The notes: generated by a model not told the origin, from the letters alone. A stretch of 64,000 nt of DNA from JBFWIW01 sp050253535 (GCA_050253535.1 JBFWIW010000002.1:1-64000); one strand, 5' to 3'. Numbered from the stretch's first letter, positions 35,027 to 44,579 are shown. Numbers and translations: made by a program.

Positions 35027-35910
35027 TAAATAAATCAGCAATGATAGCCATGGTGGGCAGGCCGAACGTCGGCAAATCGACACTCGCCAACACCCTCGTC
35101 GGAGAAAAAATCGCTATAGTGTCGGACAAGCCCCAAACGACGAGAAACCGTATTTTCGGGATAGTAAACCGCGGGGACACGCAGATAGTCCTCCTTGACA
35201 CTCCGGGCTTTCACAAGCCGAAAACCAGTCTCGGCGACTATATGGTGAAGGTCGTGCGACAGAGCGTCACCGAAGTGGACGCGGCGGCACTCATAGTCGA
35301 ACCTATCGCAATAGTCGGTACGCAGGAGAAACTCCTCATAGAGCGGATAGAGGAGACGGGCTCGCCAGCCATCCTCGTCATAAATAAGATAGACACGGTG
35401 AAGAAGACTGATATACTCGCCGTTATTGCGGCATATTCCTCGGCGTTCGAGTTTGCCGCGGTGGTCCCTATCTCAGCAAAAACGGGAGAGGGCGTACCCG
35501 AACTTATGGAAGAATTCTGCAAATACGCTTCCGACGGGCCGCACCTTTTTCCCGATGACATGGTGACGGATCAGCCTGAGCGCCAGATCGTGGCCGAGAT
35601 TGTGAGGGAGAAGCTCCTCGTCTGTCTGGATCGTGAGGTGCCGCACGGCACCGCTGTTGAAGTCACGAAGTTTTCAGAGCGTGAAAATGAAATTATCGAT
35701 CTTGACGTCACAATTTTTTGCGAAAAAGCCAGCCACAAGGGCATAATAATAGGAAAAAACGGTGATATGCTGAAAAAAATCAGCTCACTCGCGAGACACG
35801 ACATTGAGAATTTCATGGGTACAAAGGTTTTTATGCAGACGTGGGTCAAAGTAAAGGAAAACTGGAGAGACAGTCAGGCACAGCTGAGGAATTTTGGTTA
35901 TTCAGAATAA
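35023..35910 (+). CDS. era: GTPase Era
   Basis: A 295-residue GTPase of 30S assembly: GRPNVGKSTLA (G1), DTPGFHKPK (G3) and NKID (G4), then a C-terminal KH domain with GIIIGKNGDMLKKI that binds the 16S 3' end. ATG 35023 has GGGAGAAAAAA upstream and overlaps the dgkA stop. Era and YbeY act on the same substrate, so the neighbourhood is functionally coherent. Confidence 0.97.
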   Translation: MINKSAMIAMVGRPNVGKSTLANTLVGEKIAIVSDKPQTTRNRIFGIVNRGDTQIVLLDTPGFHKPKTSLGDYMVKVVRQSVTEVDAAALIVEPIAIVGTQEKLLIERIEETGSPAILVINKIDTVKKTDILAVIAAYSSAFEFAAVVPISAKTGEGVPELMEEFCKYASDGPHLFPDDMVTDQPERQIVAEIVREKLLVCLDREVPHGTAVEVTKFSERENEIIDLDVTIFCEKASHKGIIIGKNGDMLKKISSLARHDIENFMGTKVFMQTWVKVKENWRDSQAQLRNFGYSE

Positions 35911-36107
35911 ATTACCTCACATATAAAGCTATAAAAAAACCAAACTAGTATCAGCGGAGGTGGCGAGTTCAAAACAAGTTACAGACTTGCCAGATTAATG
36001 TGCGTGTTTCTCTCCCGCAAGCGGGCAACCGCAACACATGCATATCAATGGCCATTGATTTTGTGGTCATTTTGTGCTCTGAGTGTAGCGAAAGGAATGG
36101 TCATATT
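35911..36107. other. Intergenic region before yqzL
   Basis: No gene seen. It has a small hairpin, CCCGC-AA-GCGGG (about 36015-36026), and no obvious terminator, so era transcripts may continue into yqzL and recO. Confidence 0.3.
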
Positions 36108-36215
36108 ATGACTGCTGATACCGTATGGATATTGTTTACACAGACCGGGGATATCATCTATTATCTTCTCTATAAAAGCATGATATCCGAAGATGTTCAC
36201 GCCAAAACTGCATAA
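36108..36215 (+). CDS. YqzL-like small protein
   Basis: 35 codons, too short for most gene finders. The sequence MTADTVWILFTQTGDIIYYL matches the pattern of YqzL (W-x-L-F-x-x-T-G-x-x-x-x-Y-L-L-x-K), and it sits exactly where yqzL lies in Bacillus, between era and recO. AAGGA is 11 bases before ATG 36108, rather far. The same frame is open from 36000, but that part has no site or resemblance. Function unknown. Confidence 0.65.
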   Translation: MTADTVWILFTQTGDIIYYLLYKSMISEDVHAKTA

Positions 36216-36383
36216 AACAAATGGCGAATTTGAAGGCAAAGCCGAAAGGCTTTGCCTTCAGGTTAGCCCGAAAAGCAAAATAAACCCGCCGAAAGGCGGG
36301 ACGGCGGCGGAGCGACTTAACGCGACGGCCGCAAATCAGATGCATGGGGGATCCCGCGCGGCCTCCGCGTAGGGAAAGCATTA
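36216..36383. other. Intergenic hairpins before recO
   Basis: GAAGGCAAAGCC-GAAA-GGCTTTGCCTTC (36232-36259) and CCCGCC-GAAA-GGCGGG (about 36288-36303) are both capped by GAAA tetraloops. Neither has a T-run. Confidence 0.45.
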
Positions 36384-37130
36384 ATGTACATAACGACGAC
36401 AGGTCTCGTCCTTCGTGAGACGAATTATAAAGAGAGCAGTAAAATACTAACGGTCCTTACGGCCTCGGAGGGGAAGGTAACCGTCTCGGCCAAGGGGGCG
36501 AGGAGGCGCGGCAGCAAAACTGCCTCCGCGACGCAGCTTCTCGCTTTTTCGGAGATGACGCTCTGCGAGACACGCGGGCGCTTTACGCTCACAGAGGCAA
36601 GGAGCCTGGAACTATTCGAGGGCTTAAGACAGGATATTGAGCGCCTGTCCCTCGGCTCGTATTTTGCCGAGGCGCTGGAGGCTGCGTCCGACGAGGACAG
36701 CCCGAGTACCGAGATACTTTCACTGGGACTAAACGCCCTCTTCGCACTTTCTGAGGGCAAAAGACAGCCGGCACTCGTAAAAGCTGCGTTTGAAACGCGG
36801 CTTGCGGCACTCGCGGGCTTTGAGCCAATGCTGGATGTGTGTGCCGTCTGCGGCGAAGAGAACCCGGAAGAGCCTTATCTCAGCCTCTCTGGCGGTGTTC
36901 TGCACTGCAAATCCTGCCACCCCGATGGTTCCGGTATGTCGGCCGAGCTTTGCCGGGACTCGCTCTCCGCAATACGGTATATAATATCGGCTGACGCGAA
37001 GCGCGTATTTTCGTTCACGATAGCGGGCACGGCAAGGGAGCGGCTGTGCAGGGCTTCGGAGGAATACCTGCTTGCACAGCTGGGCCACAGCTTCCGCACG
37101 TTGGATTTTTATAGAAGCATAAAGAGCTGA
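36384..37130 (+). CDS. recO: DNA repair protein RecO
   Basis: A 248-residue RecF-pathway mediator that anneals single strands and helps load RecA. An N-terminal OB fold (about 1-80; GLVLRETNYKESSKILTVLT) precedes a helical C-terminal domain with a zinc finger (CAVCG at about 152 and CKSC at about 176). ATG 36384 follows GGGAAAG. Closely followed by mutS2 (45 bp). Confidence 0.95.
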   Translation: MYITTTGLVLRETNYKESSKILTVLTASEGKVTVSAKGARRRGSKTASATQLLAFSEMTLCETRGRFTLTEARSLELFEGLRQDIERLSLGSYFAEALEAASDEDSPSTEILSLGLNALFALSEGKRQPALVKAAFETRLAALAGFEPMLDVCAVCGEENPEEPYLSLSGGVLHCKSCHPDGSGMSAELCRDSLSAIRYIISADAKRVFSFTIAGTARERLCRASEEYLLAQLGHSFRTLDFYRSIKS

Positions 37131-37175
37131 GGCGGTTCGGTGCAGACTCCCACCAATTTTAATTTGAGGTAAAAC

Positions 37176-39551
37176 ATGTCACTTTTCGAAAAATCACTCA
37201 GAATAATTGAACTTCCAGCTGTTCTGGAACTCCTTGCCAAAGAGGCGGTTAGTGACCCGGGCAAAGAGTCGGCGGGTAAGCTTTTTCCGTCTCCGGACAT
37301 ATACGAGGTGCGCCGGCGGCTCTCCGAGACAACGGCGGCCAAAACCATGATGACGACAAGGGGCAGCCCCGCTTTTTCGGGTGTGAGGGACGTAGGCGCT
37401 CCACTCTCGCGGGCTGATCTGGGGGGGATGCTGAGTACGCGCGAGCTTCTTAACATCGCGGGAGTTCTGCGCTCCGCGCGCGAGGCGCTATCCTATGCCT
37501 CGGGCGACAGGCAGGCGAGGACCGATATCGATTACCTGTTCTCGTCGCTCCGTGCGAACAAGTATCTGGAGGAAAAGATAACCACCTCCATCCCGGGTGA
37601 GGACGAGATAGCGGACGCAGCCAGCCCGGAGCTCACGTCCATCCGCCGCGGCATGAGGCTCGCTGGGGATAGGGCGCGCCGCTCGCTGCAGAAGATAATA
37701 TCCTCCCAGTCATATGCAAAGGCCCTTCAGGAGCCTATAATTACCATGCGGAACGACCGCTACGTCGTCCCCGTTAAAGCGGAACACAAATCATCCGTCC
37801 CCGGCCTTGTGCACGACATCTCCTCCTCCGGCGCTACGCTTTTTATTGAGCCTATGTCAGCCGTCGAGGCGAATAACGAGATAAGGGAGCTCCTGGTGAA
37901 GGAGAAGGCCGAGATAGACCGTATACTCATGGCGCTCTCGGCAGAAGCCGCCGCCGATGCGGAGGATATAACCTGCGACTTTAATGTCCTTGTGCAACTC
38001 GACCTCATCTTCGCGAAGGCGAAGCTGTCGTACCGCCTGAACGCCGGCGAGCCTGCGCTCTCCGAAAACGGAGAGCTGATACTGCGCCATGCGCGGCATC
38101 CGCTTCTCCCACAGAAGACGGCTGTCCCCATAGATGTGCGCCTCGGCGGAGAGTTTGACACCCTTGTTATAACGGGGCCGAACACGGGCGGCAAGACGGT
38201 TACGCTCAAGACGCTCGGTCTTCTCTCGGTCATGGCGCAGTGCGGGCTGCACATTCCGGCGGACGACGGCAGCGCCGTCCCGGTGTATCGAAAGGTCCTG
38301 GCGGACATTGGAGACGAGCAGTCTATTGAGCAGTCTCTCTCCACTTTTTCGTCCCACATGACGAACATCGTGAAGATCCTGGCCGAGTGTGGCGAGGATA
38401 CTCTGCTCCTATTTGACGAGCTCGGCGCCGGCACGGACCCGACGGAGGGCGCCGCCCTCGCCATATCCATAATCGAATATGCGCGAAATCTCGGCGCGAA
38501 GATAGCCGCGACGACGCACTACTCGGAGCTGAAGTTCTACGCCACGTCAAATCCCGGCGTGCAGAACGCCTCCTGTGAGTTCGATATCGAGACGCTTCGG
38601 CCGACGTATAAACTGCTTATAGGTATCCCGGGGAAGTCGAACGCCTTTGCGATATCGCGGCGACTCGGCCTGCCGGATAAGATAATAGACGACGCCGTCA
38701 GCAGGATTGACTCGGACAGCGCGAGCTTTGAGGAGGTTCTGGAAAACCTCGAAAAGACGCGGCAGGAGATGGAGCGCGAGAAGGTCGAGACCAGAAAGCT
38801 CCGCCAAAGCGCCGAAGAGGACGCAAAAGAGAGCGAAAAAAACCGTGATGAGATAAGGCGCGAGAGGGAAAAGGCCGTTCGGCTTGCTAAACGCGAAGCC
38901 GATAGAATAATTGAGGAGGCCCGCCATGCCGCCGAAGAGGTGTTTGATGAGCTCGGCGCAATGCGGAAACGCGCGGAAAAGGAAAACGACTGGCAGAGAG
39001 TCAACGACGCGCGCGCCGATATCCGTCGGCGATTAAACGAAGCGGAGGACTCTCTCAATCCGGACGAGGGCGAAAAAGCCCCGCCACCGATGACGCGCCC
39101 CGCCGCCCCCGGTGACACGGTATTGATTCTCTCCATCGGCACGAAGGCCGAGGTGGTGAGCGTCAACACGGACGGTTCATTAAACCTTCAGGCCGGCATA
39201 ATGAAGGTGACGGCCAAGCAGGAGGAAGTGCGGATTTCCGAGAACGCGGAGGATAAACAGACTCAGAAGGTCCGGCGGAGTGTCGAAACGCAGATGCGCG
39301 CCGTTACGGCGAAGCCGGAGGTTGACGTACGCGGATTGACGGCGGAGGAGGCCATCCCCATAGTCGAACGTTTCATAGATTCAGCACGCATGGGTAAACT
39401 AACTACAGTGACGGTAATCCACGGAAAGGGCACAGGAGCGCTTCGCGCGGCCGTCCAAAAGAACCTAAAGTCAAATCCAATGGTAAAAACTTACCGCCTC
39501 GGAAGATATGGAGAAGGCGAGACCGGCGTAACAGTAATAGAACTGAAGTAG
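37176..39551 (+). CDS. mutS2: Endonuclease/ribosome rescue ATPase MutS2
   Basis: A 791-residue MutS2 (also called RqcU) that splits collided ribosomes and also suppresses recombination. A MutS core and ATPase with GPNTGGKTVTLKTLG (about 335) and LFDELGAGTDPTEG (about 412) is followed by a long coiled coil (about 510-640), a KOW-like region and a C-terminal Smr nuclease domain (about 715-791; DVRGLTAEEA and IHGKGTGALR). It lacks the mismatch-recognition domain of MutS, as expected. ATG 37176 follows GAGGTAAAAC. Confidence 0.97.
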   Translation: MSLFEKSLRIIELPAVLELLAKEAVSDPGKESAGKLFPSPDIYEVRRRLSETTAAKTMMTTRGSPAFSGVRDVGAPLSRADLGGMLSTRELLNIAGVLRSAREALSYASGDRQARTDIDYLFSSLRANKYLEEKITTSIPGEDEIADAASPELTSIRRGMRLAGDRARRSLQKIISSQSYAKALQEPIITMRNDRYVVPVKAEHKSSVPGLVHDISSSGATLFIEPMSAVEANNEIRELLVKEKAEIDRILMALSAEAAADAEDITCDFNVLVQLDLIFAKAKLSYRLNAGEPALSENGELILRHARHPLLPQKTAVPIDVRLGGEFDTLVITGPNTGGKTVTLKTLGLLSVMAQCGLHIPADDGSAVPVYRKVLADIGDEQSIEQSLSTFSSHMTNIVKILAECGEDTLLLFDELGAGTDPTEGAALAISIIEYARNLGAKIAATTHYSELKFYATSNPGVQNASCEFDIETLRPTYKLLIGIPGKSNAFAISRRLGLPDKIIDDAVSRIDSDSASFEEVLENLEKTRQEMEREKVETRKLRQSAEEDAKESEKNRDEIRREREKAVRLAKREADRIIEEARHAAEEVFDELGAMRKRAEKENDWQRVNDARADIRRRLNEAEDSLNPDEGEKAPPPMTRPAAPGDTVLILSIGTKAEVVSVNTDGSLNLQAGIMKVTAKQEEVRISENAEDKQTQKVRRSVETQMRAVTAKPEVDVRGLTAEEAIPIVERFIDSARMGKLTTVTVIHGKGTGALRAAVQKNLKSNPMVKTYRLGRYGEGETGVTVIELK

Positions 39552-39604
39552 ACATTATGCCGACAAAGCCGCGCAATTCATCCTATATTTTATTATATTT
39601 TTCA

Positions 39605-39633
39605 TTGACGATTCGATACGGCTTTGTTAGAAT
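39605..39633 (+). promoter_or_regulatory. Predicted promoter of the HPr-like gene
   Basis: TTGACG, 17-bp spacer, TAGAAT, about 75 nt before the start codon. Confidence 0.65.
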
Positions 39634-39710
39634 AGAGTTAGTGAGAATGTGTGCCCGCGTGGGATTGCATAAGACAACCGCCATGCATATGAATTGAGGA
39701 GGAGCAGTCA

Positions 39711-39974
39711 ATGTTTGTAAAAGAAGCCGTCGTATCCAATCAGGTCGGACTTCATGCCAGACCGGCAACTTTCTTTACTCAGAAAGCCAACGAGTTCAAG
39801 AGCAGCATCTGGATTGAAAAGGACGAGCGCAGAGTCAACGCAAAGAGCCTTTTAGGGGTCCTTTCGTTAGGCATTGTACAGGGGACTGCTGTCAATATTG
39901 TCGCTGACGGCGCGGACGAGGAGAACGCGGTCAACACCCTTTGTCAGCTCATTTCCTCTGATTTTGCGGAATAA
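39711..39974 (+). CDS. HPr-family phosphocarrier protein
   Basis: An 87-residue HPr fold. The phosphorylatable His lies in GLHARPATFF, and the regulatory Ser region reads VNAKSLLGVLSLGI, so both PTS phosphorylation and HPr-kinase regulation sites are present. No other PTS gene is close; it has its own promoter (39605) and terminator (40052). It may serve carbon catabolite control as well as sugar transport. The start ATG 39711 has GAGGAGGAG upstream. Confidence 0.92.
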   Translation: MFVKEAVVSNQVGLHARPATFFTQKANEFKSSIWIEKDERRVNAKSLLGVLSLGIVQGTAVNIVADGADEENAVNTLCQLISSDFAE

Positions 39975-40051
39975 ACTGTATTCAGATTTTGCAAGATTCA
40001 TTTTGCAGCAAAACGGAAGTAGGTTCACGGCTCAGAAGAGCCTTCCAAGGT

Positions 40052-40090
40052 GTCCTTCCCGGTGTATAAGCCGGGAAGGACATTATTTTA
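40052..40090 (+). terminator. Terminator of the HPr-like gene
   Basis: GTCCTTCCCGG and its perfect 11-base complement around TGTATAAG, then ATTATTTTA. Confidence 0.85.
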
Positions 40091-40230
40091 CATTTATGAA
40101 AAATTGATTGCACCGGGCGCAGCGCGTTATTAAAAAATACTTTGCGCCAAAGCCCAAAGTATACAAAGGGATATTAAAGCGGTATCTCCTTAATCTGGTT
40201 TTACAGACCTTTTGAAAAGAGGTGACGGAT

Positions 40231-42081
40231 ATGCTGGAGGAGCTGCGGGAAAAAGCCCATAATCTGCCGCTATCGCCGGGCGTATATATTTTCCGTGGAG
40301 CGGACGGCGGAGTTATCTATGTCGGCAAGGCGGTAAAGCTCCGAAACCGGGTCAGCAGCTATTTCATCGGCGCACACAACTTAAAGACCGAGGCGATGAT
40401 ATCGAACATCGCTGAATTTGAGGTTATAATCGTTAACTCCGAATTTGAGGCGCTGGTGCTGGAAAACTCGCTTATAAAGTACCACATGCCGAAGTATAAC
40501 ATCCTTTTAAAGGACGATAAGGGATATCCCTATATACGCATTGACCGGCGCGAACGGTACCCGCGCTTTTCAATAGCGTCACGGAGAGAGGAAGACGGGG
40601 CGTTCTATTTCGGGCCGTATGGCGGAAGGGGCGCTACGGCCTCGGCTATAGACGCCGTCTGCAAGGCGCTTTGCCTGCCGACATGCAGCCGCAAATTTCC
40701 GCGCGATATCGGAAAGGAGCGACCTTGTCTCAACCACCACATGGGGACGTGCAGGGCATACTGCCTGAAAGACGCCAGTGAGGATGAGTATAATGCTTCG
40801 ATAAGCGAGGCGATAATGATACTCGAGGGGAAAACAGATAAATTATTGAAAGACCTTGAGCGTGAGATGTCGACCGCGGCCGAATCCCTTCGGTTTGAGC
40901 GTGCGGCCGAGATACGAGACAGGATTAAGACGATTTCTCTTCTCGAGACGCGCCAGCACGTCTGCGCAGCCTCCCGAGCCGACACTGACGCCATAGGTTT
41001 TTACAGGGGCGAGGCACGCAGCGTGTTCGTGGTGCTCCACTATATCGGAGGGGCGCTTCTGGACAAGGATCTCCGCGTGATCGAAAGCCCCGTAGAGGAC
41101 GACGCGGAAGCGGTATCGTCCATAGTCAGGCAGTACTACGAGATACGCGGTATCGTGCCGAGGGAGGTGCTGCTGCCTTTTCCTGTCGCTGACGAGGACG
41201 CCCTGCGGCAGTTTTTAGCCGAGACGGCGAATAGAAACATAAAGCTCTCCGTCCCCCAGAGAGGGGACAGAGAAAAGCTCACAAAGACTGCGGCCATAAA
41301 CGCGAGGGATGAGGTTGAACGCCTGACGACAAAGGAGGAGCGCATCTCCAAGACGGCAGAATGGCTGCAGAAGGCTCTGGGTCTCACTGCCCTGCCCGAG
41401 AGGATAGAGGCGTTTGATATTTCAAATACGGGCTCTGCCGACATCGTCGCATCAAATACCGTGTTTTTGAAGGGAAAACCGTATAAAAAGGACTACCGCA
41501 AATTCATAATAAAGACGACGGACGGGCAGGATGACTACCGCAGCATGGCTGAAGCTGTCTCCCGCAGGTTTGCAAGATATATAGAAGGGGACGAAAAGTT
41601 TTCAGCACTGCCGGATGTTCTGTTTATTGACGGCGGAGCGGCGCATGCGTCCGTAGCACTGGGCGTCCTGCGAGAGCTCGGTATCTCAGTGCCGGTTTTC
41701 GGCATGGTGAAGGACGACCGCCACAGAACCCGCGCCTTAGTTACGCCGGATGGCGAGGAGATCGGTATTTCAGGAAACCCGGCGGCTTTTGCCCTTGTCG
41801 GCACGATACAGGAGGAGACGCACCGTTTCGCGATCGAGTTTCACCGCAGCCGGCATTCAAAAAAAAGTTATGCGTCGAAGCTCGACGCCATACCGGGAGT
41901 GGGAGAAGCGCGAAGAAACACGCTCCTTAAAATGTTCGGCAGCGTCCGCGCCGTATCCCGGGCGACGTTTGAGGAGCTCTGCTCTGCGGTGCCGAAGGAT
42001 ACCGCGGCCTCTGTCTTCGGCTATTTTCATTCACAAGGAAATGGAGAGTTAAACGATGAGAATAATAACAGGAACAGCTAG
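40231..42081 (+). CDS. uvrC: Excinuclease ABC subunit C
   Basis: A 616-residue dual-incision nuclease of nucleotide excision repair. The N-terminal GIY-YIG domain (GVYIFRGADGGVIYVGKA, about 17-34) makes the 3' cut. A UVR motif follows (about 200-235, binds UvrB), then the RNase H-like domain for the 5' cut (with FDISNTG and DVLFIDGGAAH) and tandem helix-hairpin-helix (about 553-610; IPGVGEARRNTLLKMFGS). ATG 40231 follows GAGGTG at eight bases; GTG 40222 is part of that site. Overlaps rsmD by 26 bases. Confidence 0.97.
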   Translation: MLEELREKAHNLPLSPGVYIFRGADGGVIYVGKAVKLRNRVSSYFIGAHNLKTEAMISNIAEFEVIIVNSEFEALVLENSLIKYHMPKYNILLKDDKGYPYIRIDRRERYPRFSIASRREEDGAFYFGPYGGRGATASAIDAVCKALCLPTCSRKFPRDIGKERPCLNHHMGTCRAYCLKDASEDEYNASISEAIMILEGKTDKLLKDLEREMSTAAESLRFERAAEIRDRIKTISLLETRQHVCAASRADTDAIGFYRGEARSVFVVLHYIGGALLDKDLRVIESPVEDDAEAVSSIVRQYYEIRGIVPREVLLPFPVADEDALRQFLAETANRNIKLSVPQRGDREKLTKTAAINARDEVERLTTKEERISKTAEWLQKALGLTALPERIEAFDISNTGSADIVASNTVFLKGKPYKKDYRKFIIKTTDGQDDYRSMAEAVSRRFARYIEGDEKFSALPDVLFIDGGAAHASVALGVLRELGISVPVFGMVKDDRHRTRALVTPDGEEIGISGNPAAFALVGTIQEETHRFAIEFHRSRHSKKSYASKLDAIPGVGEARRNTLLKMFGSVRAVSRATFEELCSAVPKDTAASVFGYFHSQGNGELNDENNNRNS

Positions 42082-42601
42082 GGGCAGGAAGATAAAGGAG
42101 CCCGCAGGCTGGGATATACGCCCGACGACCGACAGGGTCAAGGAGGCGGTGTTCAATATCATTCAATTTGACATAGAAGGCCGCCGCGTTCTGGATATGT
42201 TCGCGGGGACGGGACAACTCGGTATAGAGGCACTGAGCCGCGGCGCGGCGTCGGCGGTGTTCGTCGACCGCGACCAGACGGCTGTTAAGCTAGTTCGCGA
42301 AAACCTGAAATCGACGGAACTTGAGGCAAACGCCTCTGTTATAAACGGGGATGGCATTGAATATCTGAAACGCGGGGGAAAGTTCGACCTCGTTTTTATG
42401 GACCCGCCCTATGATACCGACCTTCTGGACAGGTCGATTCTTGTCGCAAATGAGTTTGACATATTAAAAGATAATGGTATAATAGTTTGCGAAAGTAAAG
42501 CGGAAAAGCCTATGCCGGAACTCCTGGCCCCTTACAGAAAACTGAGAGAATACAGGTATGGGAAAATTAAGATCACAACTTACAGCAAAGGCGCTGAATA
42601 A
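42056..42601 (+). CDS. rsmD: 16S rRNA (guanine966-N2)-methyltransferase RsmD
   Basis: A 181-residue class I methyltransferase. MRIITGTARGRKIKEP is the typical opening, VLDMFAGTGQLGIEALSRG the SAM site, and MDPPYD the catalytic NPPY-type motif. ATG 42056 has GGAGAG upstream, inside uvrC. The rsmD-coaD pair, 18 bp apart, is the standard Firmicutes arrangement. Confidence 0.95.
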   Translation: MRIITGTARGRKIKEPAGWDIRPTTDRVKEAVFNIIQFDIEGRRVLDMFAGTGQLGIEALSRGAASAVFVDRDQTAVKLVRENLKSTELEANASVINGDGIEYLKRGGKFDLVFMDPPYDTDLLDRSILVANEFDILKDNGIIVCESKAEKPMPELLAPYRKLREYRYGKIKITTYSKGAE

Positions 42602-42619
42602 AGGCTAAAGGTATATAAA

Positions 42620-43105
42620 ATGAGAATGGCCGTCTATCCCGGCAGCTTTGACCCTATTACTCTGGGACATCTCAATATCATAAGACGCGCGGCAAAGATT
42701 TTTGACAAAATATATGTGTGCGTAATGGTTAATTCAGAGAAAAATCCTATGTTTACAATTGAAGAACGCATGGATTTCATCCGCCGCGTGACCGAACGCT
42801 TCGGAAATGTCGCGGTCGAATGTTCGGACAAGCTTTTGGTCGAATATGCCACGTCGCGCGGCGCTTCAGTCATCGTCAAGGGCCTTCGGGCTGTGTCCGA
42901 CTTTGAGTTGGAGTTTCACATGGCGCTGACGAACAAAAAACTCCAGCCGGAAATCGACACTGTATTTCTCACAGCAAGCGAGAAATACACTTATCTGAGC
43001 TCCACGGTCGTCAAGGAAATGGCAAAATACGGGGCTGATCTCGCGAAATTCGTACCCAGAGAGATTATTAATGACATAGTCGAGAGGGCAAATAACAGGA
43101 GGTAA
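42620..43105 (+). CDS. coaD: Pantetheine-phosphate adenylyltransferase
   Basis: A 161-residue nucleotidyltransferase making dephospho-CoA from phosphopantetheine and ATP. It shows AVYPGSFDPITLGHL with the HxGH-type motif (TLGH) and YLSSTVVKEMA, the ISSTxxR-type motif, here ending in Lys instead of Arg. Length is normal. It has no strong Shine-Dalgarno (AAAGG at about 42605). Followed after four bases by a coiled-coil protein. Confidence 0.96.
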   Translation: MRMAVYPGSFDPITLGHLNIIRRAAKIFDKIYVCVMVNSEKNPMFTIEERMDFIRRVTERFGNVAVECSDKLLVEYATSRGASVIVKGLRAVSDFELEFHMALTNKKLQPEIDTVFLTASEKYTYLSSTVVKEMAKYGADLAKFVPREIINDIVERANNRR

Positions 43106-43109
43106 AGAT

Positions 43110-43610
43110 ATGGGAAACAACGTTCAGGAACTGCTGGATACGCTTTACACGATGATTACAGAGGCGTGGGGTCTCCCGCTCGGCGCAGAAAAATGCGTTA
43201 TAGAGAGGGATAAAGTCCTGGATATTCTCGATGAGATGAAGGCACAGTTCCCGACAGAGCTCTCCGAGGCACAGCGGCTTGTCGCCGCGAGGGCGGAATT
43301 TATAGGAAACGCAAAGAGAGAGGCGGAGTCAATCCGCAAGGTCTCGGAGGAGAGGGCGCGCCAGCTTCTTGATGAGCAGGAGATAATAAGAGCTGCAAAA
43401 TCAAAGGCAAACGGCATGATGGAGGCGGCCGAGGCCAAAGCGGGCGAACTGCGCCGCGTTGCAAACGAATACGCGGATGACGCGCTCAGGAGAACAGAGG
43501 AGGCCATAGCCGAGGCTCTTGGCGAGGTGCGCCAGTCCCGTTCCCGCTTCCGCAACGTTGCGGGTTCCGGTGGTAAAGTGACCACTTTTGAGGATATAAA
43601 CGATATATAA
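43110..43610 (+). CDS. Coiled-coil protein downstream of coaD
   Basis: A 166-residue, almost entirely helical protein with long Ala/Glu/Arg-rich heptads (about 50-145), resembling the stalk subunits of ATP synthases or a DivIVA-like scaffold, but with no membrane anchor. It opens NVQELLDTLYTMITEAWGLP and ends in a Gly-rich linker and TTFEDINDI. AGGAGG precedes ATG 43110. It probably forms an operon with rsmD-coaD, since the only terminator is at 43627. No function can be assigned. Confidence 0.8.
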   Translation: MGNNVQELLDTLYTMITEAWGLPLGAEKCVIERDKVLDILDEMKAQFPTELSEAQRLVAARAEFIGNAKREAESIRKVSEERARQLLDEQEIIRAAKSKANGMMEAAEAKAGELRRVANEYADDALRRTEEAIAEALGEVRQSRSRFRNVAGSGGKVTTFEDINDI

Positions 43611-43626
43611 CAAAATAATAAATTAA

Positions 43627-43672
43627 TAATCCCCGGAAGCCATAAAAGATGCGGCTTCCGGGGATTATTTTA
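43627..43672 (+). terminator. Terminator of the uvrC-rsmD-coaD group
   Basis: AATCCCCGGAAGCC and its perfect 14-base complement, then ATTTTAG. It also stops transcription of the convergent iclR gene. Confidence 0.85.
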
Positions 43673-43712
43673 GTATCTGCCGAACCGGACGGAGACTTTG
43701 ATAGCTTTCGTC

Positions 43713-44486
43713 CTACTGTTTTTCGCCGGAATATCCAAGACAGACTGAGATCTGTGACGCGACCTTCTTAACCTCGTGGATGATCATCGGCAGCTTTTCC
43801 TCCGACATCTGCTCCAGGTCCCCACTGACGCTGAGGGCGGCGACCGCTTCACCGCGGTAATCGAAAATCGGAACGCCGATACAGCGCCTGCCGAGCTGGT
43901 ACTCCTGTTCGTCCCGCGACCAGCCCTGGCTGCGTATATCACGGAGATGCTTTTTGAGTTCACCAAGATCGGTTATGGTGTACTTGGTGAACTGCTCCAT
44001 TTTGAAGTTGTAAAAGAGCTCGCCCAGCTCATCGCCTGACAGGCAGGCAAGTAAGCTTTTGCCGATGGCTGAGCAGTAGGCTGGGGCGTTGTATCCTACC
44101 TTTGAATACCCCTGCGAAGCGGTTGGAGAATATATTTTTTCGACATATATGATGTTCATGCTGTCAAGCGTACCAAGGTGGACGGTCAGGTTAAGGGCCG
44201 CATGCAGAGCGGTAAGAAAGGGTTTGGCCTCGGTTTGCAGTTCAAGATTGTTGAGACGGTAGCTTGCGATTTCCAGAAGCTTGGGGCCGACGGAATACGC
44301 CTGCCTGGAGTCCTTTTTCACATATCCGCGCTCCTGCATGACAGAGAGAAGGCGGTATACCGTAGTCTTGCTGAGGACGAGCCCGTGCGATATATCGGTA
44401 AGTCTCGCCGGTTCCGGGCTGCCCGCCAGATATTCAAGAATCGAGAAAACCTTGTCCGCAACGCGGATATTGCTGACGTTATCCAT
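43713..44486 (-). CDS. IclR family transcriptional regulator
   Basis: A 257-residue regulator: N-terminal winged helix (about 8-70; LTDISHGLVLSKTTVYRLLS) and C-terminal GAF-like effector domain (about 85-250; YCSAIGKSLLA and GWSRDEQEYQLGRRCIGVPI). The start is ATG 44486 with GGAGAGTGA upstream; the longer in-frame ORF from 44555 has no site. Divergent from an aldehyde dehydrogenase, with a 36-bp palindrome between (44580-44615), so it very likely controls that gene and itself. Confidence 0.92.
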   Translation of the reverse strand: MDNVSNIRVADKVFSILEYLAGSPEPARLTDISHGLVLSKTTVYRLLSVMQERGYVKKDSRQAYSVGPKLLEIASYRLNNLELQTEAKPFLTALHAALNLTVHLGTLDSMNIIYVEKIYSPTASQGYSKVGYNAPAYCSAIGKSLLACLSGDELGELFYNFKMEQFTKYTITDLGELKKHLRDIRSQGWSRDEQEYQLGRRCIGVPIFDYRGEAVAALSVSGDLEQMSEEKLPMIIHEVKKVASQISVCLGYSGEKQ

Positions 44487-44579
44487 ATTCACTCTCCGTA
44501 AAACGCAAGATAAAACCTTTGATACGCGTTTATCCCTGCTTATGTTATACCACATTATGGGTAAAAGCTAAAATAAAAA

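Noticed and set aside
36000..36107. Longer version of the yqzL-like protein starting at 36000
   Set aside because: The extra 36 codons lack a ribosome site and do not resemble YqzL; the pattern starts at 36108.
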